Assembly (NCBI RefSeq): GCF_015207705.1
Contig: NZ_JADEWI010000015.1
Coordinates: forward strand, 1 to 64,000
Source: Nostoc sp. LEGE 06077
GTDB lineage: Bacteria; Cyanobacteriota; Cyanobacteriia; Cyanobacteriales; Nostocaceae
Length of the DNA stretch: 64,000 nt
Direction: 5' to 3'
Within the stretch, counting starts at the first letter, position 1. Each line of letters begins with the position of its first letter. Positions 28,121 to 37,335 of the stretch are shown one piece after another. The translations under genes and the position numbers were made by a program. The notes below the pieces were generated by a model. It saw only the letters and a list, made by a program, of their open reading frames with translations, made no database searches and had not been told where the DNA came from.

Positions 28121-31063
28121 GTGGTATCTAATACCCCTCAGTCCAAGTCTACCATCCCAGCAAATTCACCGTCTTCTAATTTTATAGAACGGCACATAGG
28201 CCCTAACCCCGATGAAATCAAGCAAATGCTGGAATTGTTGGGTTTTACCAGCCTAGACGACCTCATCGATCGCACAGTACCACAAGCCATCCGATCGCAG
28301 CAAACACTACAATTACCCGACGCACAAAATGAGTACGCCGCACTAGCAAAATTAAAAAATATTGCGGCAAAAAATCAAGTGTGCCGTTCCTACATTGGTA
28401 TGGGATATTACGACTGCGTTACACCCCCAGTAATTGGACGTAATATCTTAGAGAATCCCGGTTGGTATACTGCTTACACACCTTATCAGCCAGAAATTGC
28501 CCAAGGACGGTTAGAAGCACTGCTGAATTTCCAAACCATGATTATTGACTTAACAGGTTTGGAAATTGCCAACGCTTCATTACTTGATGAAGCCACCGCC
28601 GCCGCCGAAGCTATGAGTCTGAGTTATGGTGTCAGCAAAACTCAAGCCCATAGCTACTTTGTTTCCCGTGACTGTCATCCTCAAACTATCGATGTGTTGC
28701 AAACACGGGCGAAACCTCTAGGAATTAACATTATTATCGGCGACCATCAAACCTTTGATTTTGCTGAACCAATTTTTGGCGCAGTCTTGCAATACCCCGC
28801 CACTGACGGCACTATTTACGACTATCGCGCCTTCGTAGACAAAGCCCATGCAGTCGGGGCTTTAGTTACAGTCGCCGCCGACCCCCTCAGCTTAACTTTA
28901 CTTACCCCACCCGGTGAATTTGGTGCTGATATTGCCGTAGGTAGCACTCAACGCTTTGGTATTCCCTTGGGCTTTGGGGGGCCTCATGCAGCCTACTTTG
29001 CCACCAAAGAAGACTATAAACGCCAAGTTCCAGGGCGCATTGTCGGACTATCCAAAGATGTCAACGGTAAGCCAGCATTACGTCTAGCACTCCAAACCCG
29101 CGAACAACACATCCGACGGGAAAAAGCGACAAGTAATATTTGTACTGCCCAGGTACTACTGGCTGTGATGGCGGGTATGTACGTCGTCTATCACGGGCCA
29201 GCAGGACTGAAAAATATTGCTGAAAATATCCACAAGCTAACTGTACTTTTGACAGCAGGATTAAAGCGTCTGGGTTATCAAATTAGTTCGGAAAATATCT
29301 TTGATACATTACGAGTAGAGTTAGGAAGCCACAGCCTCAAAGCTATTCTGGAAAGTTGCCAAGGTAGGAATATCAACTTACGGATTTTTGATGAGACTGC
29401 CGTTGGTATTTCTTTAGATGAAACAACTACAGCAGAAGATTTAATTGACCTGTGGCAAATTTTCGCTGGTAAAGATGAATTACCTTTCACGATAGAAGAA
29501 TTCACTAACTCAACTTCTGATATTTTCCTATCTCGTCAAAGCAGCTACCTCACCCATCCCGTATTTAACCGCTATCACTCCGAAACAGAGTTGTTGCGTT
29601 ACCTGCACAAACTAGAAACCAAAGATTTATCGCTAACAACATCGATGATCCCCTTGGGTTCTTGTACCATGAAGCTAAATGCCACAGCTGAGATGATTCC
29701 CGTCAGTTGGGAAGAATTTGGTAAGATACATCCCTTTGCACCATCATCGCAAACCTGGGGTTATCAAATTCTCTTCCAGCAACTTGAGGCTTGGTTAGCC
29801 GAAATTACTGGGTTTGCGGCAATTTCTCTACAACCAAATGCCGGTTCCCAAGGGGAATACGCTGGACTGTTAGTCATTCACGAATATCATGCTAGTCGCG
29901 GCGAAGCACACCGCAACGTTTGTTTAATTCCCACCTCCGCCCACGGGACAAATCCCGCCAGTGCGGTTATGTGTGGAATGAAGGTGGTAGCAGTTGCCTG
30001 TGACGCTGACGGTAACATTGATGTTGATGACCTCAAAGCCAAAGCAGAAAAGCACAGTAGTGAACTTGCAGCGTTGATGGTGACATATCCCTCAACCCAC
30101 GGTGTCTTTGAGGAAGGTATTGAAGAAATTTGTGATATTGTGCATCGCCACGGTGGACAAGTATATATGGATGGGGCAAACATGAACGCCCAAGTCGGGC
30201 TGTGTCGTCCCGGCGATATTGGTGCAGATGTTTGTCACTTGAATCTGCACAAAACCTTCTGTATCCCTCACGGTGGCGGCGGCCCAGGTATGGGGCCAAT
30301 TGGTGTAGCCGCCCATCTCGTACCCTTCCTCCCAGGACACGCCGTAGTTCCTCTCAATAAATCCACTCAGCACGGGCTAAACGCCCCGCTACCGCTAACA
30401 GCACTTAGCACTCAGCACTCAAAAAGCGCAGTCGCCGCCGCACCTTGGGGTAGTGCCAGCATTTTGGTAATTTCTTGGATGTACATCGCTATGATGGGGG
30501 CGGCTGGTTTGACGGAAGCAACCAAAGTGGCAATACTCAATGCTAACTATATTGCCAAGCGGCTCGAAACCTACTATCCAGTTTTGTACAAAGGCAAAAA
30601 TGGCCTAGTTGCCCATGAGTGTATTTTAGATTTGCGATCGCTCAAAAAATCCGCCAATATCGACATTGATGATATTGCTAAACGCTTAATGGACTATGGT
30701 TTCCATGCGCCGACTGTCTCCTGGCCTGTAGCTGGAACTATCATGGTGGAACCCACAGAAAGCGAATCGAAGGAAGAATTAGACCGTTTTTGTGATGCCC
30801 TAATTGCTATTCGTCAAGAAATTGCCGACATCGAATCAGGCAAAATGGATATTGAAGATAATCTTTTGAAGAACGCACCCCACACCGCCGAAAGTCTCAT
30901 CGCTGGGGAATGGACTCATCCCTATTCCCGCGAACAAGCCGCCTACCCCGCACCTTGGACGCGCGAAGCTAAATTCTGGCCTAGTGTAGGTCGTATTGAT
31001 GCAGCTTTCGGTGACAGAAATTTTGTTTGTGCTTGTTTGCCGATGGCGGCCTATGCAAATTAA
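28121..31063 (+). CDS. gcvP: Glycine dehydrogenase (decarboxylating), P protein, with a repeat-derived insertion
   Basis: A 980-residue PLP enzyme that decarboxylates glycine and passes the aminomethyl group to GcvH. It starts at GTG 28121 behind a CGGAG ribosome site. Motifs include FIERHIGPN near the N terminus, [12 protein letters not shown], the PLP lysine in [19 protein letters not shown], and [10 protein letters not shown]. Both halves of the single-chain form are intact. Between PGHAVV and AVAAAPWG there are about 20 extra residues (about 748-769) encoded by dispersed-repeat DNA at 30364-30426. E. coli GcvP has a much shorter loop there. The insertion keeps the frame, so the enzyme is probably active. 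Confidence 0.95.
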   Translation: MVSNTPQSKSTIPANSPSSNFIERHIGPNPDEIKQMLELLGFTSLDDLIDRTVPQAIRSQQTLQLPDAQNEYAALAKLKNIAAKNQVCRSYIGMGYYDCVTPPVIGRNILENPGWYTAYTPYQPEIAQGRLEALLNFQTMIIDLTGLEIANASLLDEATAAAEAMSLSYGVSKTQAHSYFVSRDCHPQTIDVLQTRAKPLGINIIIGDHQTFDFAEPIFGAVLQYPATDGTIYDYRAFVDKAHAVGALVTVAADPLSLTLLTPPGEFGADIAVGSTQRFGIPLGFGGPHAAYFATKEDYKRQVPGRIVGLSKDVNGKPALRLALQTREQHIRREKATSNICTAQVLLAVMAGMYVVYHGPAGLKNIAENIHKLTVLLTAGLKRLGYQISSENIFDTLRVELGSHSLKAILESCQGRNINLRIFDETAVGISLDETTTAEDLIDLWQIFAGKDELPFTIEEFTNSTSDIFLSRQSSYLTHPVFNRYHSETELLRYLHKLETKDLSLTTSMIPLGSCTMKLNATAEMIPVSWEEFGKIHPFAPSSQTWGYQILFQQLEAWLAEITGFAAISLQPNAGSQGEYAGLLVIHEYHASRGEAHRNVCLIPTSAHGTNPASAVMCGMKVVAVACDADGNIDVDDLKAKAEKHSSELAALMVTYPSTHGVFEEGIEEICDIVHRHGGQVYMDGANMNAQVGLCRPGDIGADVCHLNLHKTFCIPHGGGGPGMGPIGVAAHLVPFLPGHAVVPLNKSTQHGLNAPLPLTALSTQHSKSAVAAAPWGSASILVISWMYIAMMGAAGLTEATKVAILNANYIAKRLETYYPVLYKGKNGLVAHECILDLRSLKKSANIDIDDIAKRLMDYGFHAPTVSWPVAGTIMVEPTESESKEELDRFCDALIAIRQEIADIESGKMDIEDNLLKNAPHTAESLIAGEWTHPYSREQAAYPAPWTREAKFWPSVGRIDAAFGDRNFVCACLPMAAYAN
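30364..30426. repeat. Dispersed repeat inserted in frame inside gcvP
   Basis: Contains a small palindrome (GGGC-TAAAC-GCCC) and three tandem heptamers, AGCACTT, AGCACTC, AGCACTC (30400-30420). This GCTGAGTGCT-type sequence is otherwise found between genes, for example near 22700 and 45720. Here it encodes a Thr/Gln/His/Leu-rich surface loop. Confidence 0.65.
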
Positions 31064-31068
31064 ATCAT

Positions 31069-31109
31069 AAAGGGCGCTGTGCTGGCATACTAGCAACAGC
31101 ATCCTTTTT
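31069..31109 (+). terminator. Probable gcvP terminator
   Basis: An imperfect stem (AAGG, GCTGTGCT and complement AGC-A-ACAGC, CCTT) ends in five T residues just after the gcvP stop codon at 31063 and before the next gene at 31138. Confidence 0.5.
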
Positions 31110-31137
31110 GACACCCTAACCAAGGTGCCATCCGACA

Positions 31138-32109
31138 ATGATTGACAGTCTGATTCATGCTTATACCCCTTTTCTCATTTGGGTTGGTATCGGATTACTA
31201 GGCTCTCGGTTAATTCCAGATAGTTTCCTGAAGTGGCTTGGTAATGGGTTGTATTGGGTGGGGGTGCCATTACAAATTTTAGTTTTGGCGCGTCATACTG
31301 ATTTATCTCACGGCTTCGTTATACCTGGAGTTGCAGTTGGAGTATTACTGCTGAGTCTGATTTTAGCGTTATTGATTTGGCAAGTTTTACAATGGTTGAA
31401 AAATCAAAAACAGCAACCAGATTTGCCAAATTCAGACTTGGCAGTAGACATCCCATTGATGCAAGCCAGTTTGGGCAGTTTTATTCTAGCTGCCATTTTA
31501 GGTAACACAGGTTTTGTTGGACTTACACTCACCCAAGTACTAACTAGTCCCAAAAACAACGACTGGGCAGTTTTATTCAGCGTTACCAACAATGTGATTG
31601 GTACTTATGGCATTGCGGTCTTAATTGCTAGCTACTTTGGCAAAAGCAAAATCAATACCCAGTGGTGGACTCAGTTACGAGATTTAGTTACAGTTCCCAG
31701 CTTGTGGACATTTTTTTTGGGCGTGAGTACTCAATTTGTGCCATTACCAGCCGTAATTGAGTCAGGATTAGAACAAGCTGTTTGGGTAGTTATCGCCTTT
31801 GCTTTGTTACTTGTCGGCCTGCGACTAGGTACAATTACAGGCTGGAAAAGTTTAAAAATTGCTTCTATTGCCAGTGTGCTAAAGGTATTTGTTGTACCTG
31901 TACTAGTGGGCTTAGGCGCAACCTTTTTCGGTGTAACTGGAGAAGAACGTCTAGTTCTGGTGTTAATGTCAGGAACACCCACAGGGCTTTCTGTACTAAT
32001 TTTGGCAGAAGTGTATGACCTAGACCGAAACTTATTAGCCAGCAGTATTGCTTTGACGTTTATCGGCTTATTTATGGCGCTACCTTTGTGGTTAATCTGG
32101 TTTAGCTAG
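31138..32109 (+). CDS. AEC family transporter (auxin efflux carrier/malate permease type)
   Basis: A 323-residue membrane carrier with about ten hydrophobic helices arranged as two inverted halves. The first half runs from LIHAYTPFLIWVGIGLLGSR. The mid region contains GNTGFVGLTLTQVL and NNVIGTYGIAVL, matching the helix-break G/N/P-rich motifs of AEC carriers. The second half ends LTFIGLFMALPLWLIW. Such carriers move organic anions such as malate or other hydrophobic acids; the substrate here is unknown. It begins 75 bases after gcvP, beyond a likely terminator, so it is probably a separate unit. Confidence 0.85.
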   Translation: MIDSLIHAYTPFLIWVGIGLLGSRLIPDSFLKWLGNGLYWVGVPLQILVLARHTDLSHGFVIPGVAVGVLLLSLILALLIWQVLQWLKNQKQQPDLPNSDLAVDIPLMQASLGSFILAAILGNTGFVGLTLTQVLTSPKNNDWAVLFSVTNNVIGTYGIAVLIASYFGKSKINTQWWTQLRDLVTVPSLWTFFLGVSTQFVPLPAVIESGLEQAVWVVIAFALLLVGLRLGTITGWKSLKIASIASVLKVFVVPVLVGLGATFFGVTGEERLVLVLMSGTPTGLSVLILAEVYDLDRNLLASSIALTFIGLFMALPLWLIWFS

Positions 32110-32432
32110 TTGGCCGCAACCATTTTACTAATTTTTGATACAACTTCTAATTGGATTATCAATGTTAGGACACTATAGTGTATCGGCTCCTTCAGGGGTT
32201 GCTCAAAAATCTCCCAACCCTTTCAGACAGCCTAGTTTTTCCTTCACCAGATATAGTATTTAATTTAAATGAATGATGATCATTGGCGATCGCATCCAAA
32301 TAGGTATAGCTTATTCATGAGAATGTTTATTGACCGCATATTATGATGTTTAAAAATATCGGCTGTGGTTAAAAAACCTGAGAGCCATCTGGTCTGTTTG
32401 TGAACAAAAGTAAGGGATTATATTGTATTTCT
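32110..32432. other. Intergenic region upstream of the M23 peptidase gene
   Basis: 323 bases with a HIP1 site and a palindrome-like ATGATGATCAT. I looked for a c-di-AMP (ydaO-type) riboswitch, known ahead of some cyanobacterial wall hydrolases, and did not find its conserved motifs. No gene is seen. Confidence 0.4.
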
Positions 32433-33338
32433 ATGGCTATCGAGAATCGCGCGAGAAATTCTCAGAGTTGGCAAGTAAGTCGCCACACCACCAATTTTTT
32501 CTATGGGATATTTGTATCTTTCCCCCTAGCCTTGGCATTGCCAGCAGCGGCTTTGCAAGTCCAGTTATCTCCCACTAATCCGCAGTTGGGAGATACTCTG
32601 TCTGTAATGGTTGATGTCACTCAACAAGATAATCAGCCACCAACAGTGGTAGTAGGCGAAAAAACTTACCCAGCTTTTGCCGTTTCCCCGAATAAATATC
32701 GCGCCTTCATTCCCACAACTCCCCTAGAAACAGCAGGAACGAGAACCTTAAAAATCGCCGGAGATGGTCAAGTCAAGAACTTAAGCGTCAAATTGCGATC
32801 GCGCAAGTTTCCGATACAACGCATCACATTACCACCAGGCAAATCTGCCGATGGCGCTACTGAGTATGAACTCAAGCGTGTAGCAGCTTTCAAAGCCTTG
32901 CAAACACCAGAAAAATATTGGGACGGTAAATTTCTTGCCCCAAGTAAAGCCCGGATTAGTACAATCTATGGCGTACGTCGTTACTATAATGGTAAATTTG
33001 CTAAGGATTATTATCATCGGGGTGTTGACTACGCCGGAGGCACAGGTTCACCTGTAACTGCTCCAGCATCTGGGCGAGTTGCTTTAGTTGGTAAAGTGTC
33101 TCAAGGCTTCCGCATTCACGGTAATGTAGTTGGCATTGATCACGGTCAAGGAGTGACAAGCATATTCTTACATTTAAGTCGCATTAACGTTAAGGAAGGC
33201 GACTTTGTGAAAGCTGGTCAATTAATTGGCGCAGTGGGTTCAACAGGTGCTGCTACAGGGCCGCATTTGCACTGGGGTTTATATGTCAATGGCCAATCTG
33301 TTGACCCAGTACCCTGGCGAACACAGGTTTTTGAATAA
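32433..33338 (+). CDS. M23-family peptidoglycan endopeptidase (LytM/NlpD-like)
   Basis: A 301-residue envelope protein. The ATG at 32433 is preferred to a GTG 11 codons upstream. An N-terminal membrane or signal segment (YGIFVSFPLALALPAAAL) leads to a beta-rich domain starting VQLSPTNPQLGDTLSV, then the catalytic LytM domain (about 165-300) with the zinc ligands in HRGVDYAG (HxxxD) and PHLHWGLYVNG (HxH). The active-site set is complete, so it should cut peptide cross-links in the wall. It lies ahead of a ComFB-like gene and an L,D-transpeptidase gene, forming an envelope-related neighbourhood. Confidence 0.92.
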   Translation: MAIENRARNSQSWQVSRHTTNFFYGIFVSFPLALALPAAALQVQLSPTNPQLGDTLSVMVDVTQQDNQPPTVVVGEKTYPAFAVSPNKYRAFIPTTPLETAGTRTLKIAGDGQVKNLSVKLRSRKFPIQRITLPPGKSADGATEYELKRVAAFKALQTPEKYWDGKFLAPSKARISTIYGVRRYYNGKFAKDYYHRGVDYAGGTGSPVTAPASGRVALVGKVSQGFRIHGNVVGIDHGQGVTSIFLHLSRINVKEGDFVKAGQLIGAVGSTGAATGPHLHWGLYVNGQSVDPVPWRTQVFE

Positions 33339-33448
33339 TAAATGTGAATTAATATTGTGTGTGCATAATTTGTAGATTATGCACCGATAATTGGGCAAGA
33401 TAAATTGGATTTGTACCGTCCTTACCTTACTTGGGTGGCTTAAACAAG

Positions 33449-33991
33449 ATGAGCGTTATGAGTATTGAAAAAATTGTAGAACAAGCTCTTCAGGATGGTT
33501 ATCTCACACCAGCAATGGAAGCAGAAGTTGGGCGAATTTGTGATAACGCATCGGAACTCTCGATAGAAGAGTATATGGCCCTAGATCGATTAATGGGAGC
33601 CTTATTAACTGGTGAGGTAGTGGCGGTGCCTCGCAAACAATTTATCAACGTCATGGAAGAATTAGTCTTGACTGAAGCGATCGCCCGCGTCGCTGAAATT
33701 GAAGCTACCAGCGAAAGTTCTCTAGATGTGGGTGATATCGCCGCTTATGCCCTCAACCGCTTACCACCTTTATATGCCACCACAGAAGAAGGTGCTAACT
33801 ATCAACGTCTACGTGCTAAAGCCGACCTACAAGAGTTGATTTCCCAACAAGTCAGTGAAGCCATCGGTCGTAACCTCGACCAACCAAACGATAATAGAAC
33901 ACCATTTTTGCCCAAAAACACTGGTAATGAAGTTCTCCGCCAAGTTAGTAACTTACTTCAAGTTTACGCCCCTAGCTTTGAGCAAAAATAA
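33449..33991 (+). CDS. ComFB-like late competence family protein
   Basis: A 180-residue soluble protein. The ATG at 33449 is preferred over a TTG six codons upstream. The core IEKIVEQALQDGYLTPAMEAEV, then LDVGDIAAYALNRLPPLYATTEEG, is the ComFB family signature. In cyanobacteria ComFB-type proteins have been reported as cyclic-di-nucleotide receptors tied to competence and motility; that role is from the family, not shown here. No membrane segment is present. The gene follows the M23 peptidase after about 110 bases and is followed by a heptamer repeat and the convergent L,D-transpeptidase gene. Confidence 0.85.
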   Translation: MSVMSIEKIVEQALQDGYLTPAMEAEVGRICDNASELSIEEYMALDRLMGALLTGEVVAVPRKQFINVMEELVLTEAIARVAEIEATSESSLDVGDIAAYALNRLPPLYATTEEGANYQRLRAKADLQELISQQVSEAIGRNLDQPNDNRTPFLPKNTGNEVLRQVSNLLQVYAPSFEQK

Positions 33992-33996
33992 ATTAG

Positions 33997-34017
33997 AGTC
34001 AATAGTCAATGGTCAAT
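33997..34017. repeat. Heptamer tandem repeat, 3 units, with complementary copies downstream
   Basis: AGTCAAT, AGTCAAT and GGTCAAT in tandem, followed up to about 34060 by TTGACTA-like complements. The whole block could fold into a hairpin between two convergent genes and so might end transcription. Confidence 0.7.
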
Positions 34018-34061
34018 CTGTTTTGACTAGAGACTCTTGACTAGGGACTGTTGACTCTTGA

Positions 34062-34856
34062 TTAATCACGCACTGTTACCAATGTGCCAACTTTAACTTG
34101 GTCATATAACAAACGCACATCAGAATTACGCATTCTCAAGCAACCGTGAGAAATAGCCGTCCCCAGCAGGTGGATATCCGGTGTGCCGTGAAAGCCAATT
34201 TCGTTGCGTCCATCTGTCCAAAAACCAATCCAGCGTTCACCTAAAGGACTATCAGTTCCTGGCGGAAAGACTTTGCCAGTGATGGGGTGTCGCCAGATCG
34301 GGTCATGCTGCATATTCATCACTTCAAAAGAACCCGTAGGTGTTTCCCAGCCTTTCTTGCCTACAGCAATTGGGTAACTAGCTATAACTAAATCTCCTTG
34401 ATAAACATAAGTGCGGCGATCGCTTAAATCAACTACTACTTGTGTTTTCAATCCCAATTTATTAGAAGTTTTTTGTTGATTGGAAAACTGGGTAAAAAAG
34501 GAGCGCGGTTGAGCATCAGGATTGAGATTTTCTGTTTGTTCTGCTTCTAAAGCAACTAATTGCTTGTTATTGGGTATATCAGTGTCCCTAGCTACATTTT
34601 GGATAACTGTACCCGACTTATGATGAGGCAAAATGTCAGAATTCCCTTGCGGATTTTGCCCCCTCAACGGTTCACCAGCAGTTGTAGATGCACCAAAAGC
34701 TGTTTCCCCTATACTTCCAGGAAATTTCCGATTAGTGGCTAAATTATCTGACTGTTGTTGCGTTGTTGTCACTCGCCAATGGACAGCTAACGATAAGATG
34801 GCTGTGCCAAAACAGAGAAACATTGCTATTCGCGTTACAGATTCATTTCTTACCAT
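34062..34856 (-). CDS. L,D-transpeptidase (YkuD family)
   Basis: A 264-residue wall-modifying enzyme. The N terminus has a membrane anchor (IAMFLCFGTAILSLAVHW), then a disordered Ser/Gln-rich stretch, then the YkuD catalytic domain (about 138-264). This starts VVVDLSDRRTYVYQGD and carries the catalytic motif IGFHGTPDIH...SHGCLRM with nucleophile Cys. Such enzymes make 3-3 peptidoglycan cross-links or attach proteins. It is convergent with the ComFB-like gene. Its ATG at 34856 is in an AT-rich stretch shared with the upstream small-gene region. Confidence 0.92.
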   Translation of the reverse strand: MVRNESVTRIAMFLCFGTAILSLAVHWRVTTTQQQSDNLATNRKFPGSIGETAFGASTTAGEPLRGQNPQGNSDILPHHKSGTVIQNVARDTDIPNNKQLVALEAEQTENLNPDAQPRSFFTQFSNQQKTSNKLGLKTQVVVDLSDRRTYVYQGDLVIASYPIAVGKKGWETPTGSFEVMNMQHDPIWRHPITGKVFPPGTDSPLGERWIGFWTDGRNEIGFHGTPDIHLLGTAISHGCLRMRNSDVRLLYDQVKVGTLVTVRD

Positions 34857-35028
34857 TGCGATCGCCTATTATTTATCCCTGACAGATCCATCTCTTGGAA
34901 TAATTGAATGCGCTCATCATCCAATTATCAATAATTTATAAATACTTATCTGTTTCCTTATAAATTTGCCAATCTTTCTGGGCAAACTAAGTCTAAGCGA
35001 ATGTCCCAGCAAATAAGACTTCTGGTGA

Positions 35029-35083
35029 GAAACCTTGATTCCTGTAAAGACCGAGCGAAGGTTTCTTCCGTTCAGGCTTTTTT
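35029..35083 (+). terminator. Possible hairpin with T tract (weak)
   Basis: GAAACCTT (35029-35036) pairs with AAGGTTTC (35058-35065), and a six-T run follows at 35078-35083. The loop is long, and no transcript feeding it is identified. It could be an attenuator in front of the small gene at 35140. Confidence 0.25.
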
Positions 35084-35139
35084 CTAGAACTCTCCAAGTG
35101 CGGGAATCAATTATTAATGGTGTGGGTGGGAGGAAATCC

Positions 35140-35289
35140 ATGTTTGAAAAACTATTGCTTGCAATCACAATCACATTTTCCATTAATTTCTTTCTTCAAG
35201 TGCGGATACCAAATCCAACTAATACTGGTGCTATTTATCAGGAACATCCAGAAAAAAATACAATTCTGGTAACTAGACCGGAAAAATAA
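35140..35289 (+). CDS. Possible 49-residue membrane-associated small protein
   Basis: An ATG at 35140 with a good GGGAGG ribosome site about eight bases upstream encodes a short protein. It starts MFEKLLLAITITFSINFFLQV, a single hydrophobic segment, followed by a polar tail (NPTNTGAIYQEHPEKN). Codon use and composition look like a genuine small gene. No family is recognised. A 16-bp-stem hairpin lies just downstream. Confidence 0.42.
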   Translation: MFEKLLLAITITFSINFFLQVRIPNPTNTGAIYQEHPEKNTILVTRPEK

Positions 35290-35310
35290 CATTCCTTTTA
35301 AAGGATGCCA

Positions 35311-35359
35311 GCAGAAATTCATAATTCCTGACTCATAATGAATAATTATGAATTTCTGC
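35311..35359. repeat. Perfect 16-bp inverted repeat (long hairpin)
   Basis: GCAGAAATTCATAATT (35311-35326) pairs exactly with AATTATGAATTTCTGC (35344-35359) across a 17-base loop. It may terminate the small gene ending at 35289 or be a minimal mobile repeat. Confidence 0.7.
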
Positions 35360-35818
35360 GAGCTTCATAATTTCTGGAAACAATCACCAGAACCAAGATT
35401 CTACTCTACCCTTAGTGAAGTTACCACGATCTCTAAAACAGTCTAACGGCTTCTCTAACATCAATTCAGTATTAAAAGTAGAAGCTCAGAAATTTAGCTA
35501 TTTGTCTGTCAGCAGATCCAGATTTTTCCCATCCAGCCTGACTTGCTCCCCTTAACCTCTGATCACGTCATCTCAAAACTAGTGACTATAACCCAGTGAT
35601 GGGAATGCACACAAACTTGAATTTGTCAAAGGTAAATAGTCAGTTGCGATCAGCAGCACAATTATACGTAAAATACCTATGAGTATAAATGTGGTCTTAT
35701 CCCACTGAAATTGCTACTTTTCGGGTAAAAACTAGAGTTTATCACTGTTCGGGCTAACAGAAATCTCATCCAGATTCTCCACTTTGATGTTCCAGTCATT
35801 AATCCGGCACTTAATTGC

Positions 35819-35846
35819 GGAACATCCAGTCAGTTAATAGGTCTAA
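35819..35846 (+). promoter_or_regulatory. Candidate ECF-sigma promoter for sigG
   Basis: GGAAC at 35819-35823, 17 bases, then GTCTAA at 35841-35846 fits the general ECF/SigE-type pattern (GGAAC at -35, a TC-containing -10). It lies 33 bases before the sigG ATG. It suggests that SigG activates its own gene (inference). Confidence 0.4.
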
Positions 35847-35878
35847 TAGTAAGGGATGATTTAAAGCCAATACGATCT

Positions 35879-36535
35879 ATGAGTCAATCGATTGCTGTAT
35901 CCTGGTCAACGGTTGATGCGAAGTGTTCAGAAGCATCGGTGCAAGTTGACAAACTCTCAAATCACGATCTAATTTTGCGCTGTCAAGTGGGATTGCGTCC
36001 AGATCGTGTTGCGTTTGCAGAACTCCTGCGCCGCTATCAGACCCAAGTTGATCGAGTTTTATACCATTTGGCTCCAGATTGGGCCGATAGAGCCGATTTG
36101 GCTCAAGAAGTGTGGATTCGAGTGTATCGGAATATTAACCGATTGCAAGAACCCGCTAAATTTCGCGGCTGGTTAAGCCGGATTGCCACCAACTTGTTTT
36201 ACGATGAATTGCGGAAACGCAAGCGGGTTGTCAGTCCCTTGTCTCTAGATGCTCCCCGCACCCTAGAGGATGGGGAAATGGATTGGGAAATTGCTGGTGA
36301 CACTCCAGGCCCCGAAGAGGAGTTGACCACTAGAGAGTTTTACGAGCAATTACGAGAGGCGATCGCCGATTTACCAGAAGTGTTTCGCACTACAATTGTC
36401 TTACGAGAAATCGAAGGCATGGCTTATGAAGAAATTGCCGAAATTACAGGGGTTTCCTTGGGAACGGTAAAATCGAGAATAGCCAGAGCAAGATCCAGAT
36501 TGCAAGCTCAATTGCAAAATTATCTGGATGCCTAA
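35879..36535 (+). CDS. sigG: ECF-type RNA polymerase sigma factor (SigG/RpoE-like)
   Basis: A 218-residue group 4 sigma factor. Region 2 (about 40-115) has DRADLAQEVWIRVYRNI and FRGWLSRIATNLFYDELRK, and region 4 (about 155-215) has PEVFRTTIVLREIEGMAYEEIAEITGVSLGTVKSRIARAR, here given in part. It lacks regions 1.1 and 3. The size and the following anti-sigma-type gene match SigG of Nostoc/Anabaena, linked to envelope stress. It should direct RNA polymerase to ECF promoters when released from its partner. A matching promoter motif lies upstream. Confidence 0.93.
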   Translation: MSQSIAVSWSTVDAKCSEASVQVDKLSNHDLILRCQVGLRPDRVAFAELLRRYQTQVDRVLYHLAPDWADRADLAQEVWIRVYRNINRLQEPAKFRGWLSRIATNLFYDELRKRKRVVSPLSLDAPRTLEDGEMDWEIAGDTPGPEEELTTREFYEQLREAIADLPEVFRTTIVLREIEGMAYEEIAEITGVSLGTVKSRIARARSRLQAQLQNYLDA

Positions 36536-36707
36536 ATTACAGTTTATTTCTTTTGTTTAATGCCAGAATTTAAACATTGATTAAGAATTGTCAGGAATCA
36601 AAAAGCGTGCTTCTGCCGTCATAGAGAAACAAATCATGAATTTCTCGATGAATTTCTGAGAATTGCTGGCTTGGTTTACCCGTATATGAATTAGTAATAA
36701 TGTTAAG

Positions 36708-37334
36708 ATGACTACTGATTCTCAGTTTAACGACCGTTCCCATTTGCAATTTCTTGGAGATTTGTCAGAAGGGATGGATCAACATACCAATGAATCAACG
36801 GGTACTATGAATATGGTGAAGCGCGATCGCTTCGAGTTATTAAGTGCATACCTCGATGGAGAGGTAACAGCTACAGAACGCAGGCAAGTAGAAGAATGGC
36901 TGGCAAATGATGCCTCCGTTCAATGTCTGTATGCCAGATTATTGAAACTGCGGCAAGGTTTACGGACTCTACCAGTCCCAGATACCGCACAATCACCAGA
37001 AGTCACAGCCCAAAAAGTATTTTCACGTTTGCGCCGTCGTTCGCGTTTAGCCTGGACATTTGGTGGTGCGGCGGTTGCAGCTTGTGTGATTAGTGTAGTT
37101 TCTGGTTTGCTACCTGGGAGTGAAATTAGAACACCGCAGTTGGCTCAAAAACCGCAAGTAGAAGTAGAAGAATCTACACCAGTTGCTAAAACGCCGCCTA
37201 CGCCTGCTGCACCGCTGATGGTGGCCTTAAATAATCCCGTCATCGAAATTCCGAAAGCAGCAGTTACTACACCAGAAAAAACTATTGACCTCACACAGCC
37301 TGGACTGGAAAAAATTGAGCCAGACTTGAATTAA
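36708..37334 (+). CDS. Membrane anti-sigma factor for SigG
   Basis: A 208-residue single-pass membrane protein directly downstream of the sigma gene (172-base gap). The cytoplasmic part (about 36-95) has the anti-sigma helix bundle FELLSAYLDGEVTATERRQVE, typical of zf-HC2/RsiW-like folds. The zinc motif HxxxCxxC is not complete: only one Cys (in SVQCLYARL) is present, so this looks like a zinc-free version. A transmembrane helix (about 108-128, LAWTFGGAAVAACVISVVSG) is followed by a Pro/Thr-rich outer domain. In Nostoc punctiforme the partner of SigG is called SapG; equivalence is inferred from position. Confidence 0.8.
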   Translation: MTTDSQFNDRSHLQFLGDLSEGMDQHTNESTGTMNMVKRDRFELLSAYLDGEVTATERRQVEEWLANDASVQCLYARLLKLRQGLRTLPVPDTAQSPEVTAQKVFSRLRRRSRLAWTFGGAAVAACVISVVSGLLPGSEIRTPQLAQKPQVEVEESTPVAKTPPTPAAPLMVALNNPVIEIPKAAVTTPEKTIDLTQPGLEKIEPDLN

Positions 37335-37335
37335 A

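Larger units (their letters stand above)
35290..35878. other. Long region upstream of the ECF sigma gene
   Basis: 589 bases holding a large hairpin (35311-35359) and a candidate ECF promoter (35819-35846). No protein-coding frame is credible here. Room is left for an unrecognised small RNA. Confidence 0.45.

Noticed and set aside
32110-32432. c-di-AMP (ydaO-type) riboswitch ahead of the M23 peptidase gene
   Set aside because: The conserved aptamer motifs are absent.
34917-35183. 88-codon minus-strand frame
   Set aside because: It overlaps the better supported small plus-strand gene and a hairpin, and has no recognisable protein pattern.
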